In this document: positions 17,569-26,514 of the stretch, piece by piece
Layout of the letters: every line of letters starts with the position of its first letter
Numbering within the stretch: position 1 is the first letter of the stretch
Source of the DNA: Morganella morganii
GTDB taxonomy: Bacteria > Pseudomonadota > Gammaproteobacteria > Enterobacterales > Enterobacteriaceae
Reading direction: 5' to 3'
Length of the DNA stretch: 64,000 bases
NCBI RefSeq assembly: GCF_019242955.1
Contig: NZ_CP066129.1
Span: 434,001 to 498,000, forward strand
Position numbers and translations under genes: made by a program
Notes under the pieces: model-generated
Seen by the model: only the letters and a program-made list of their open reading frames with translations
Told to the model about the DNA's origin: nothing
Databases searched by the model: none

Positions 17569-18288
17569 ATGGCTACCCCTCACATTAATGCTGAACGTGG
17601 TGATTTTGCTGATGTTGTTCTGATGCCCGGCGACCCGCTGCGTGCAAAATACATTGCAGAAAATTTTCTGGAAGATATTAAACAGGTTAACAATGTGCGT
17701 GGCATGCTGGGTTTTACCGGAACCTATAAAGGCCGCCGTATTTCCGTGATGGGTCACGGTATGGGTATCCCGTCCTGCTCCATTTATGCCAAAGAGCTGA
17801 TCACCGAATTTGATGTGAAAACCATTATCCGTGTCGGCTCCTGCGGGGCTATCAGCCGTGATGTCAAACTGCGTGATGTGGTTATCGGGATGGGTGCGAG
17901 TACGGATTCCAAAGTGAACCGTCTGCGTTTCAAGGATAACGACTTCGCGGCTATCGCGGATTTCGGCCTGGTACGCAATGCCGTTGAAGCTGCTGAAACT
18001 GCCGGTATTCCGGCGCGTGTCGGTAATATCTTCTCTGCAGATTTATTCTATACGCCGGACCCGCAAATGTTTGACGTGATGGAAAAATACGGCATCCTGG
18101 GCGTGGAAATGGAAGCTGCCGGTATTTATGGCGTAGCAGCGGAATTCGGAGCGAAAGCGCTGACTATCTGTACTGTTTCTGACCATATCCGTACCGGTGA
18201 AAATTTACCGGCAGAAGAACGTCAGACTACTTTTAATGAAATGATCACTATTGCGCTGGAATCTGTTTTACTGGGCGATAAGAAGTAA
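17569..18288 (+). CDS. deoD: Purine nucleoside phosphorylase DeoD
   Basis: Hexameric (trimer-of-dimers) phosphorylase that splits purine (deoxy)nucleosides into base and pentose 1-phosphate. 239 residues, matching E. coli. Phosphate-binding residues appear in [13 protein letters not shown] and in RVGSCGA. The [13 protein letters not shown] stretch near residue 178 binds the ribose, and the catalytic Asp lies in [10 protein letters not shown] (about 204). The ATG follows gaaagga. Last gene of deoCABD with a strong terminator after it. Confidence 0.97.
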   Translation: MATPHINAERGDFADVVLMPGDPLRAKYIAENFLEDIKQVNNVRGMLGFTGTYKGRRISVMGHGMGIPSCSIYAKELITEFDVKTIIRVGSCGAISRDVKLRDVVIGMGASTDSKVNRLRFKDNDFAAIADFGLVRNAVEAAETAGIPARVGNIFSADLFYTPDPQMFDVMEKYGILGVEMEAAGIYGVAAEFGAKALTICTVSDHIRTGENLPAEERQTTFNEMITIALESVLLGDKK

Positions 18289-18305
18289 TTTATTTCAGTC
18301 ATTAT

Positions 18306-18346
18306 AAAAACCGCTGCCGGTATTATTCTCCGGCAGCGGTTTTTTT
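18306..18346. terminator. Terminator of deoD, possibly bidirectional
   Basis: Stem ccgctgccgg/ccggcagcgg (9-10 bp) is flanked by A residues on one side and seven T on the other. The reverse strand also ends in a T run, so it may stop the opposing small ORF too. Confidence 0.9.
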
Positions 18347-18347
18347 A

Positions 18348-18575
18348 TTATTTACTGTTATCAGGTCCGGTATGAATTTCTGAAACACCATTTCCTATCG
18401 CAATTTTAAAACTAAAATCACAGGTTTTATTGAGAACTTTGGCATAGGCTATGAATATAATTAACGTCAATAATACTACCATAAAGGATAAGCTGATTAT
18501 TCTTGCGGCGGATATTATAAAGTTAAAAATAACTATGGGTAATTCTGGTATTTTTATCATATTAAAAGAACACAT
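18348..18575 (-). CDS. Small hydrophobic membrane protein, unrecognised
   Basis: 75 residues if the first ATG is used. Residues 11-50 are strongly hydrophobic (one long or two membrane segments, including FMVVLLTLIIFIAYAKV). A short polar tail with one Cys follows (NKTCDFSFKIAIGNGVSEIH). The DNA is AT-rich compared with the deo genes. No good ribosome-binding site precedes the first ATG; Met 32 is an alternative start. The single-span, Cys and short tail layout loosely recalls Hok-type peptides, but similarity is too weak to assign. It ends against the deoD terminator. It may be related to the next small ORF (shared DFS-[FL]-K after the membrane span). Confidence 0.4.
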   Translation of the reverse strand: MCSFNMIKIPELPIVIFNFIISAARIISLSFMVVLLTLIIFIAYAKVLNKTCDFSFKIAIGNGVSEIHTGPDNSK

Positions 18576-18663
18576 AAGTAAGTTAATAAGAAAGTAAAAT
18601 AAGGTGCCTGATTAACCGCTACCTGCAACAGAGAAAACCGGGGGGATTTCTCCCCCCTCAGCA

Positions 18664-18834
18664 TCATTTATCACTACAGGACAATGTTGCGTCAACCAGC
18701 ATGTCTCCGCCTTTCAATGAAAAATCGGATACCCGATGATTATTGAGTAACGAATTTACAACATCAGAAATTGTAAGAGCGATTATTAATACCACTGCAA
18801 CTATAGCTAATGTTGTTATTGATCTTTCGGTCAT
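18664..18834 (-). CDS. 56-residue single-span membrane protein, unrecognised
   Basis: Minus-strand ORF with ggag nine bases before its ATG. An N-terminal MTERS is followed by one membrane segment (TTLAIVAVVLIIALTI), then a short polar tail ending in Cys-Ser-Asp-Lys. The tail contains VSDFSLKGGDML, which resembles the CDFSFKIAIG of the neighbouring small ORF, so the two could be tandem paralogues. Upstream, 18853-18920 can fold into a gcccc/ggggc hairpin. No function can be assigned. The good ribosome-binding site makes translation plausible. Confidence 0.5.
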   Translation of the reverse strand: MTERSITTLAIVAVVLIIALTISDVVNSLLNNHRVSDFSLKGGDMLVDATLSCSDK

Positions 18835-19111
18835 TTCTCTTGACTCCTTTAATTTAAGGAGGCAAAATCCCTATTGTTGGGTAGAGATTCGGCCCCGGTT
18901 TATGTTGAAAAACGTAATCGGGGCTTTCTTCTGTACGGAACAAGGGAATATATAGCCTGATCCGGACAGAATCAGGCACCCGCAGAAAATATAACAACTG
19001 TGTTTCTCTTTATCTCTAACCCGTTCGGGGGATAATACGGAGATATATCACAAAATATTAGTCTCACTATCCGTTAATACAATGATTGTTATTTTGCTAA
19101 GTTAGCGGAAA
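18835..19111. other. AT-rich region upstream of the small membrane-protein ORFs
   Basis: Probably contains the promoter for the minus-strand small ORFs. A gccccg/cggggc inverted repeat lies at about 18891-18921. A plus-strand frame of 70 codons at 18743-18955 runs antisense to the small ORF and is not supported. Confidence 0.4.
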
Positions 19112-19141
19112 TAATAAAGCCGCTATTAAGCGGCTTTATAT
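19112..19141. terminator. Terminator of the M16 protease operon
   Basis: A perfect 9-bp stem aaagccgct/agcggcttt with a 4-nt loop, three bases past the end of the protease gene. On the minus strand a T-rich tttattattt follows. Confidence 0.85.
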
Positions 19142-19143
19142 TA

Positions 19144-21930
19144 TTATGGCGGAGTGAGCATAAATAATTTTTCATTCTCACCGCTGTAGCGGGATAATGC
19201 ACGGTTAATATCTTCTGCGGTAATCTGATTGATTAACGCCTCTTCCGTTACTATGCGGGTAAATTCATTATCATCCCCGGCAATCTGAGCCAGTGATTCT
19301 GTCCAGAATGCAGCACTCTGATAAACCTGCTGTTTTTCCAGCAACCAGTTGGCTTTGGCTTCTTTCAGCGCATTTTCACTGATACCTTCTGCTTTCAGTT
19401 TTTTCAGCACAGTCCGGCTTAATGCGGTCATCTCTGCTGCGCGCTGAGGATCGGTGGTGAAATTCAGCCGGGCGCTGTAGTACGGTGATGGCAGTTTTGC
19501 CAGCATAGAGGAGAAACTCAGGGCGTAAATACCGCCGGCCTGTTCACGCAGCGCGGTGCGCAGCTGTTTACTGATGATGCTGTCAGCCAGTTGCAGGGTC
19601 AGGCTCTCTTGATGTGACCACTGTGCCGGTGCGGTATACTGAATACTTACCATGGTCTTGTCAGAACTGGCGATCGGGTAAGTCCGGCTGAAAGATGTCA
19701 TTTTCGGCGCAATGGCCGGGTCCCGCCATTGCAGGCGCTGCCCGGAAGCGGGCAGGGTGGCAATCCATTTCTCAACAGCCTGTTTTATCTGTTTTTTATC
19801 TGCCGCACCACTGATCACTAACGTCATGTCCTGTACCGGGCTGAGCAGAAGCCGGTGATTGTTCTGTAACTGTGCAGCCGTAAACTGACGCCAGCCGCCG
19901 TTTTCACTGATCACCAGACGATCGCCGTTAGTATGGCTTTCGCGGTTGATGGCATCCAGGAAACGGCGCTCCACCGGGGTACTGCTCAGGCTTTCCAGCA
20001 TCATTTGCTGATTGCGGAGGAGTTTCTCACCGCTGAACTGCGGCTGTGTGATCTTCAGATGCAGCAGTTTCAGCAGCGTATCCAGCTCTTCCGGTGGTGC
20101 CTCACCACGGAAGCCGTGATTCAGCAGTTCACTGTACGGCCGCAGTGTGAGGCTGTGCTGCTTACTGAATAATGTCAGCTCACGGGCACTCAGTTCACCA
20201 TAACCGCTGCTTTCCGGCAGTTTCAGTGCCCAGTCGGTCAGACCTTCCTGTCCGGCGGGTTCCAGTGAACGACCGCCCGGGATGCGCAGGTTGATCTGAA
20301 TATTGTCTTTCAGATTTTTATCCTGATGCACAATCACCCGCAGACCATTGGATAACTGCCACGACTCCGTGGACGGCAGCGGCAGTGATTGTTCCTGCAC
20401 GATGGTACCGGCGGCGGCCGGGGTGACATTCAGCGCCACCTGCCGCACAGTCAGGGAGAACGGTCCCGGGGCTGATTGGCGGATTTGCTGCCAGCGGTCA
20501 GTAAACGCTTTTTCCGTAAAACGTGTCTGTTCGCTGTCCGGCCCGAGCAGCGCCAGACGTGGTGATGCCTGATTCAGGAATCCGGACACATGCGTTTTCA
20601 GCGTATCCGGCGTAACCGGTTTGAGCAATTCCCAGGCAGTAGTAAGCTGCTGACGTTTGTCCTGAACCGGCATCCGGTATTCCAGTGCGGTGGTGATGGT
20701 ATCCGCGAGATAATCATGGCCGTAGCGGGATTCTCCGGCGGCCTGCTGACTGAGTTTTGCCAGCAGACTCTGCCGTGCATCATCCAGCTCTGCCTGTGTG
20801 ACCGGCTGTACCGCCAGGCGCTGAATCTCTGTCCACAACAGGGTGATGCTGCCGAGATAATCGCCGCCCTGAGGATGCACTATCATCAGTTGCTGAAGAC
20901 GGCGGCTGTCCAGCATAGCCCCTTGCGGGTTGATACTGGCGGCAGGCAGCTGTCCGTTATCCACCAGCGCAGTCAGGCGCTGATTGAGAATTGTCACCCA
21001 GAGATTATCCAGCAGGTCGTCATACTGTCCGTCGCGGGTGTTGAGCGGGGCACGGATATCTCTCTGCAGCGCGAACTGCATAATGCGCTGTCCCTGCTCC
21101 TTATCAAAGACCGGCTTTACCAGCAGACCCGGCTGAGGGGCAAAACGCTGACGGGCCGGATCATCCTGTGCGGCGTCTTTTTTGGCAGGCTGATTAAAAT
21201 ACGCTTCCGCCAGATTGCTGACATCGTGGCGGTTAAACTGCCCGATAACCACCAGGCTCATACGCTGCGGCTGATACCAGGTCTGATAGTAGTCTTTTGC
21301 CGTGCTGACCGGCGCGTGGCGGATCACATCCAATAACCCGATCGGGTCACGTTCCGCATAGAGACTGCCTGCATAGCGCAGCTGCTCAAGAGCATTATTG
21401 ATACGGAAGCCGATACCCTGGCGCAGCCGCCATTCCTCAATAATGACAGAGCGTTCTTTATCAAAGGCATCCGGGTCAAACGTCATGCCCTGTGCCCAGT
21501 CGGCGAGAACCTGTAAACCGGTCTGGATTTGTTCCGGCGTGGCCTGCGGCAGTGACAGTTTATAGACAGTTGAATTGAGGCTGGTGGCGGCATTGACATG
21601 GCTGCCGAGGTTCAGCCCCTGTTTTTCCAGCTGTTTAAAGCTCTGTGTGTCCGGAAAATGGGTGGTGCCTTTAAAGGCCATATGCTCGGTAAAATGTGCG
21701 AGGCCGCGCTGTTCCTCTGTTTCCTGCAAAGAGCCGCTTTCCACCAGCAGGCGCAGTTCCGCGCCGGGCTGCGGGCGTGACAGCAGATACACATTCATGC
21801 CGTTTGCCAGGCGGATGTGCTGTAAATCACTGCGCTGCGGCAGCGGACGATTATCTGTGCCCGTGGTGCCGGCTGCGGTACAGCCGGTGAGGATCAGCAC
21901 CGCACCGGCAAAGGTCGGTTTATAATGCAT
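19144..21930 (-). CDS. pqqL: M16-family zinc protease, predicted lipoprotein (PqqL/FusC type)
   Basis: 928 residues, near the 931 of E. coli PqqL. A lipoprotein signal is seen: MHYK, a short hydrophobic core, then LTGC with Cys17 as the acylation site. The inverted zinc motif HXXEH is HFTEH at residues 79-83, with the downstream glutamates in ERSVIIEEW (159, 166). Four M16 repeats in one chain (two active-type, two inactive-type) fit the length. In Pectobacterium FusC, a homologue, cleaves plant ferredoxin after import so that iron can be recovered; E. coli pqqL lies with yddAB. Here it is the last gene of the same set and overlaps the ABC gene by 11 bp. The ligand is unknown. Membrane anchoring would differ from the soluble periplasmic relatives. 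Confidence 0.88.
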   Translation of the reverse strand: MHYKPTFAGAVLILTGCTAAGTTGTDNRPLPQRSDLQHIRLANGMNVYLLSRPQPGAELRLLVESGSLQETEEQRGLAHFTEHMAFKGTTHFPDTQSFKQLEKQGLNLGSHVNAATSLNSTVYKLSLPQATPEQIQTGLQVLADWAQGMTFDPDAFDKERSVIIEEWRLRQGIGFRINNALEQLRYAGSLYAERDPIGLLDVIRHAPVSTAKDYYQTWYQPQRMSLVVIGQFNRHDVSNLAEAYFNQPAKKDAAQDDPARQRFAPQPGLLVKPVFDKEQGQRIMQFALQRDIRAPLNTRDGQYDDLLDNLWVTILNQRLTALVDNGQLPAASINPQGAMLDSRRLQQLMIVHPQGGDYLGSITLLWTEIQRLAVQPVTQAELDDARQSLLAKLSQQAAGESRYGHDYLADTITTALEYRMPVQDKRQQLTTAWELLKPVTPDTLKTHVSGFLNQASPRLALLGPDSEQTRFTEKAFTDRWQQIRQSAPGPFSLTVRQVALNVTPAAAGTIVQEQSLPLPSTESWQLSNGLRVIVHQDKNLKDNIQINLRIPGGRSLEPAGQEGLTDWALKLPESSGYGELSARELTLFSKQHSLTLRPYSELLNHGFRGEAPPEELDTLLKLLHLKITQPQFSGEKLLRNQQMMLESLSSTPVERRFLDAINRESHTNGDRLVISENGGWRQFTAAQLQNNHRLLLSPVQDMTLVISGAADKKQIKQAVEKWIATLPASGQRLQWRDPAIAPKMTSFSRTYPIASSDKTMVSIQYTAPAQWSHQESLTLQLADSIISKQLRTALREQAGGIYALSFSSMLAKLPSPYYSARLNFTTDPQRAAEMTALSRTVLKKLKAEGISENALKEAKANWLLEKQQVYQSAAFWTESLAQIAGDDNEFTRIVTEEALINQITAEDINRALSRYSGENEKLFMLTPP

Positions 21931-23620
21931 ATCGTACTCCTGATGTGCAGGTGGCGGCAGGGGCGGACAGGGCGATCACACGGTCGGCCTCCTGCTGAAG
22001 AAAACGCTGGTGACTGACCAGCAGAAGTGTGCTGCCGGGCAGACGGCTGCGGAGCAGGCGGATCATGCGGACAGCATTGTCATCATCCAGTGCCGAGGTA
22101 ATTTCATCGAGCAGCATCAGTTTCGGCTGACTGAGCAGCAGACGGGCTATCAGCAGGCGCTGCTGTTCGCCGCCGGACAGACGCTGACGCCAGTCGGCAT
22201 CGGTATCCAGCTGTGGTGAGAGTACGGCAAGCCCGGTGGCACCGAGGACATCACGGTAATCGTCCGTCGTGAACTGTGATGCGGCATGCGGATACGCCAG
22301 CAGGGATTTCAGTGTCCCTGACGGCAGGTAGAGTGATTGCGGAACCCACATGACATCCTGTTCACGGCTGATATTGCCGCGGTAGTAAGGCCAGTGGCCG
22401 CTGAGCGCGCGCAGCAGGGTGGATTTACCCAGCCCGGAGCGGCCGCTGATAATGGCAAATTCCCCGGCACGCAGGGAAAGAGAAACATTTTCCAGCAGCG
22501 GGCGGTTATCCGGCAGCAAAATATCGACGGAAACGTCCAGGCGTACTGCCGACTGACGGGTTTCAGTGACATCAGACACCGCATCATTTTCCAGAAGACG
22601 GACAAAATGGTACAGACGGGTTACCGTTGCCTGCCAGGCGGCAATTTCTTTATAGGCAAAAATAAACCAGCCGAGAGAGGTGGCGACACTGGTAAATGCC
22701 TGACGCAGCTGCATTAATCCGCCCAGCATCAGTTCACCGGCGAGGAATTTCGGCAGTGCAAACAGAATGGGCGCAAGTGCGGTAACTTGCTGATAACCCA
22801 CGGTATAAAATGCCAGATTCCGCTCACAGCGGATCAGCTGATTCCAGTTGGCCGCCACGCGGGCAAAACGGGTCAGCAACTGCTGTTTATCCTGCAACTC
22901 TCCCCGCTGTCCGGCGATGGCGTCACCATGCTGTCTGCGGGTGATCAGCGCCGCACGGTAATCCGCCTCGCGCTGCTGTTTTTCCATATTCAGTTTACGC
23001 AGCGGCCCGCCGATAAGCTGTGTCAGCGCGATACCCACCAGGGTGTAAGCGATACAGGCCCAGAACATATAGCCGTTGATCCGCCAGTCCGTCCCGGCAA
23101 CAGAGAGCAGAATACTGCCGGAGAGCTGCCAGAGAATGGCGGCAAAAGAAATCAGGGTCAGCAGCGAGTGCAGGAATGTGATCAGCAGGCTGAGGGTGGA
23201 TTCCACCAGCAGGCGGACATCCTCGGCAATCCGCTGATCCGGGTTATCCGGCTCCTGCGCGGTCAGGCGCAGCAGGTAATGGCGGCTTTGCGGCGACAGC
23301 CAGCGGCTGAGGATCTGTTCTGTCATCCCCTCCCGCCAGCGGATAGCCAGTTTCTGCCGGAACCAGGTGCCGAGTACCACCACCAGAATCAGTCCGCTGA
23401 CCAGCACGACAAAGAATTTGATCAGCTGATACAGCGCCGCACCGTCCAGCTTCTGTAATGCATTATAAAAATCCCCGTTCCACTGGTTCATGCGGATATT
23501 GAACCAGACGGAAGAGAGTGTCAGCCCGAGAGACAACAACAGTAAGAACCAGCAAAACAGGGCGGCACGCCGCCCCCAGAACGGCTTCACCAGCCAGATA
23601 AATTGTTTTATTGTTTTCAT
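21920..23620 (-). CDS. yddA: YddA/FusD-type ABC transporter (membrane and ATPase domains fused)
   Basis: 566 residues (E. coli YddA 561). The N-terminal half is an SbmA/BacA-like membrane domain with about six spans, starting with FCWFLLLLSLGLTLSSVWFN, with the family WNGDFYNALQ motif. The C-terminal ATPase has Walker A GRSGLGKST (about residue 395), signature LSGGEQQR and Walker B LMLLDEITSALD. In Fus-type systems this protein is proposed to move the products of protein cleavage across the inner membrane. Translationally coupled to pqqL (11-bp overlap) and 42 bp after the receptor gene. Confidence 0.85.
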   Translation of the reverse strand: MKTIKQFIWLVKPFWGRRAALFCWFLLLLSLGLTLSSVWFNIRMNQWNGDFYNALQKLDGAALYQLIKFFVVLVSGLILVVVLGTWFRQKLAIRWREGMTEQILSRWLSPQSRHYLLRLTAQEPDNPDQRIAEDVRLLVESTLSLLITFLHSLLTLISFAAILWQLSGSILLSVAGTDWRINGYMFWACIAYTLVGIALTQLIGGPLRKLNMEKQQREADYRAALITRRQHGDAIAGQRGELQDKQQLLTRFARVAANWNQLIRCERNLAFYTVGYQQVTALAPILFALPKFLAGELMLGGLMQLRQAFTSVATSLGWFIFAYKEIAAWQATVTRLYHFVRLLENDAVSDVTETRQSAVRLDVSVDILLPDNRPLLENVSLSLRAGEFAIISGRSGLGKSTLLRALSGHWPYYRGNISREQDVMWVPQSLYLPSGTLKSLLAYPHAASQFTTDDYRDVLGATGLAVLSPQLDTDADWRQRLSGGEQQRLLIARLLLSQPKLMLLDEITSALDDDNAVRMIRLLRSRLPGSTLLLVSHQRFLQQEADRVIALSAPAATCTSGVRYAL

Positions 23621-23662
23621 TGATTATTCATAACGTTAAGAGACATTGCTCACATGCTCAGA

Positions 23663-26449
23663 TTAAAAATCGTAATTCAGCTGTAACCAGAACTGACGGC
23701 CCGGATCATAGGCAATCACCTTGTTACCGGCATAGATAAAGGTATCCGCGACATTTTTGTTATTCAGAACGTTATTCACTTCCAGTGAAACGGATGCGCC
23801 GTAAGCAAACTCCGGTTTCCAGTTCACGCGGGTATCCCAGGTGAATTTGGATGCGAAATGTTCTTTCTGATAAACACGTAATTCACCGTACTGCGGATCA
23901 CGGATCACTTCGTTGTCATGACGGACGGCCTGATTACGGGCTCCCCACCATTGCAGGCGGTTGTACCAGGAGATGTTGTAGTTATCCCAGTCACTGGTCA
24001 GCTCAACGTTCAGTTTCAGCGGCGAGTTAAAGTTGCTGGCAGGCAGGTCACTGACATCGATCACTTTGCCGCCGTACATTACTTTGTCGGAGTTAATGGC
24101 AGTACCCGGTTCAAAGAAGGCATAACCCTGGTCAGACGGGAAGTTGGTTTTGGTATCCTGCCAGACGATTGAGGAGGTAAAGACATGGCTTGCCTGTCCC
24201 CATTCCCACGGCTGACTGTTGCTGACGGCCAGGGTGACGGAGTCATGTTTGCTGCGTCCGGCATTATCAAAGGTACGGATTTTGCCTTTATCGGAGTATT
24301 TATCCGACCCGGTCAGGTTGTTGTATTTGGTGCGGCTGCGCACTTCATCGTAACCTTCACGGTGAACATAGGTCAGACGCCAGGTGGTGCTGAGGATTTC
24401 CTGTTGCAGACCGAGAGAAATCTCATCGTTATACGGGGTTTTCAGTGAATCCAGACCTTCATAATCATTGGTTTTATCCCAGGTCGGTTCCATTCCCATA
24501 AAGCCGCACATATAACATTTTTCCAGCCCGGCATTCTGCGCGCCGTACAGGGCGTAAGTCAGCATAGAGCGGCCGTAATAGCGGTTGGCACCGGCAATCA
24601 GTAATGTCTCTTTATTACCGAACAGGTCATAAGTTGCGGCCAGACGCGGGGCGATATTGGTTTGCCGGACAAAGTCATCACGGTCAACACGGACACCCGG
24701 ACGCAGCGTCAGCCGGCCGATTTCAATATTGTCATCGGCAAACAGGGAGTAGTTGTTATAACTGACCGAGGCGGTTCCCGGCAGGAAGCGGTGCACATTG
24801 ACAACCGGGTCCTCAATCCCCCATTCCGCGTAGCTGACATAGTCTTCGCTGGTGTGGTAATGCGACTTATCGCGGATATAACGGCCTTTGGTATGGGTGG
24901 TTTCCATCCCGAGGGTCGGGCGGTGTGTCATCCCGAAGCCCTCTGACGGCAGGAAACGGGCAACGGCTTTGGTGGTGATATTGTCCTGCTCTGTCTGCAG
25001 ATCACCCAGCCCGCCCATTTTGGTGTTAATGACCGTTTTGCCGTCCGGTAACTTATCCTTCATTTCATAGAAATTCTGCTCATCATTCACGCGGTTATCT
25101 TTCAGTTTCTGATAACCCAGGGTGAATTCCAGATCAGCCAGGCTGGTCTGGTGTTTCAGAACACCGGTCACACCTAAGCCTTTATGGTTATTGTCATAAC
25201 CGGAGTTGGCAATATTGGAGGCAAACAAACGTGCCTTGTAATCGGAGTAATTCAGGGAAATATCCGCCGTGGTGACCGGCGAGAGATCCATCGCATACTT
25301 CACAAACAGGTTGTCTGAGGTGCGTTTCTGGTTACGTTTGCGCTTATCAAATTCATACCCGACGAGCTCTTCACCTTCCATCACCGCCATCAGTACCGAT
25401 GTATTCGCCGGAATTGTGGAGGTGCGGCGGGAGGCCGATACTGTCAGGCCGCTGTTTTCGGTTACACCGACTTCAAACCAGCCGCCGAAATCGTGTTTGT
25501 TATATTCATTCTGGAAACGGGCCGGATGACTGATATCATTTTTTGATGAATCAATCGGCTGCGAAGAATCCTCAAACAGATGATTCCAGGAAGAGCGGGT
25601 GGTGCGGTAATACATATGACCGCTGTTTTCGCCGTTCCAGCGGCGGCTGGTGACATCCACACTGCCGCCGGTAAAGCCGCCGAATTCCACCGGAATGTTG
25701 TTATCGTAAACGGTCACGCTGTCGATCAGGCGGCTGTCGATGTACATTCCCTGATCGCCGCTGTCCAGTCGCGTGGAGGTTTCGCCCAGCGTATCTTTTG
25801 CCGGGTCGAAATCGTTGTTAAAACTGATGCCGTCGAGCTTATAGGCGTTCTGGAAACTGGAGGCGCCGTGAATGGAGATTCGTGACGGTTTGATTTCGCC
25901 CTGGTTGAGGGACGAGCTGTCATTACCGGCAAACTGTACGGCAGGGTTGGTGCGCAGCAGTTCTGTGACGTTACCGTCACCGGTATTGCGCTGGCGGATC
26001 TCCTCCGCGGTAATATACTGCGGGGCAGACATGACATCGGTGGCCGGATGGTAAGCCAGTTCGCCCTGAACCCGTGTTTCCGGGATTAAAATGGTTTCCG
26101 CTTCGGTGGTCAGCGGGCGGATAACATAACTGCTGCCCTGCTGCACCAGTGTCAGACCGGAGCCTGCCAGCAGTGTCTGAATGGCGGTCTGCGCTGAATA
26201 ACTGCCGTGAAGCGCCGGTGCACGCAGTGCGCCGAGTTGTCCGGCATCATACAGTAACTGGATTTGTCCCTGTTGCGCGATAGTATTCAGTGAACGGCTC
26301 AGTGCCTGTTCCGGCAAATCAAGAGTGAGATCTGCTGCTCCTGCCGGTGCCGCTGTCAGTCCGAGCGCCAGCACAATGGCAGAACTGACCGCCCTGATGC
26401 TGAATGGTGATGGTGTTATTGTCATTTTTATCATTTCCGGAAGTGTCAT
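23663..26449 (-). CDS. TonB-dependent receptor with N-terminal signalling (STN) domain, YddB/FusA role
   Basis: 928-residue outer-membrane receptor. A signal peptide is likely cleaved near residue 39 (TAAPAGAA). Then comes a secretin/TonB short N-terminal domain (about 40-112, DLTLDLPEQALSRSLNTIAQ), typical of transducing receptors such as FecA. A TonB-box-like ETILIPET lies near 118, then plug (about 130-260), then a large beta-barrel ending in aromatic FWLQLNYDF. A CYMC pair lies in a predicted external loop near residue 643. Genes fecR and fecI directly upstream imply surface signalling; the protease and YddA genes downstream imply a proteinaceous ligand. A Fur-like box lies in the 65-bp upstream gap. 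The first ATG has aggggat before it; Met 6 and Met 9 are alternatives. Confidence 0.9.
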   Translation of the reverse strand: MTLPEMIKMTITPSPFSIRAVSSAIVLALGLTAAPAGAADLTLDLPEQALSRSLNTIAQQGQIQLLYDAGQLGALRAPALHGSYSAQTAIQTLLAGSGLTLVQQGSSYVIRPLTTEAETILIPETRVQGELAYHPATDVMSAPQYITAEEIRQRNTGDGNVTELLRTNPAVQFAGNDSSSLNQGEIKPSRISIHGASSFQNAYKLDGISFNNDFDPAKDTLGETSTRLDSGDQGMYIDSRLIDSVTVYDNNIPVEFGGFTGGSVDVTSRRWNGENSGHMYYRTTRSSWNHLFEDSSQPIDSSKNDISHPARFQNEYNKHDFGGWFEVGVTENSGLTVSASRRTSTIPANTSVLMAVMEGEELVGYEFDKRKRNQKRTSDNLFVKYAMDLSPVTTADISLNYSDYKARLFASNIANSGYDNNHKGLGVTGVLKHQTSLADLEFTLGYQKLKDNRVNDEQNFYEMKDKLPDGKTVINTKMGGLGDLQTEQDNITTKAVARFLPSEGFGMTHRPTLGMETTHTKGRYIRDKSHYHTSEDYVSYAEWGIEDPVVNVHRFLPGTASVSYNNYSLFADDNIEIGRLTLRPGVRVDRDDFVRQTNIAPRLAATYDLFGNKETLLIAGANRYYGRSMLTYALYGAQNAGLEKCYMCGFMGMEPTWDKTNDYEGLDSLKTPYNDEISLGLQQEILSTTWRLTYVHREGYDEVRSRTKYNNLTGSDKYSDKGKIRTFDNAGRSKHDSVTLAVSNSQPWEWGQASHVFTSSIVWQDTKTNFPSDQGYAFFEPGTAINSDKVMYGGKVIDVSDLPASNFNSPLKLNVELTSDWDNYNISWYNRLQWWGARNQAVRHDNEVIRDPQYGELRVYQKEHFASKFTWDTRVNWKPEFAYGASVSLEVNNVLNNKNVADTFIYAGNKVIAYDPGRQFWLQLNYDF

Positions 26450-26491
26450 AGTTATCCCCTGTATCAGAAGACGCGGAAATGAGAACTATCC

Positions 26492-26510
26492 TCACCTGAT
26501 AATCATTCTT
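26492..26510. promoter_or_regulatory. Fur-box-like site upstream of the TonB-dependent receptor
   Basis: Contains gataatcatt, a ten-base exact match to one arm and the centre of the Fur consensus; about 12 of 19 positions match. It lies in the short gap between the fecR-like gene and the receptor gene. Confidence 0.5.
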
Positions 26511-26514
26511 TTTT

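Noticed and set aside
18743..18955. Plus-strand frame of 70 codons antisense to the small membrane ORF
   Set aside because: The minus-strand ORF has a good ribosome-binding site and a membrane span; this frame has neither.
20590..21336. Plus-strand open frame (248 codons) inside the M16 protease gene
   Set aside because: Antisense shadow of a well-supported protease; no recognisable product.
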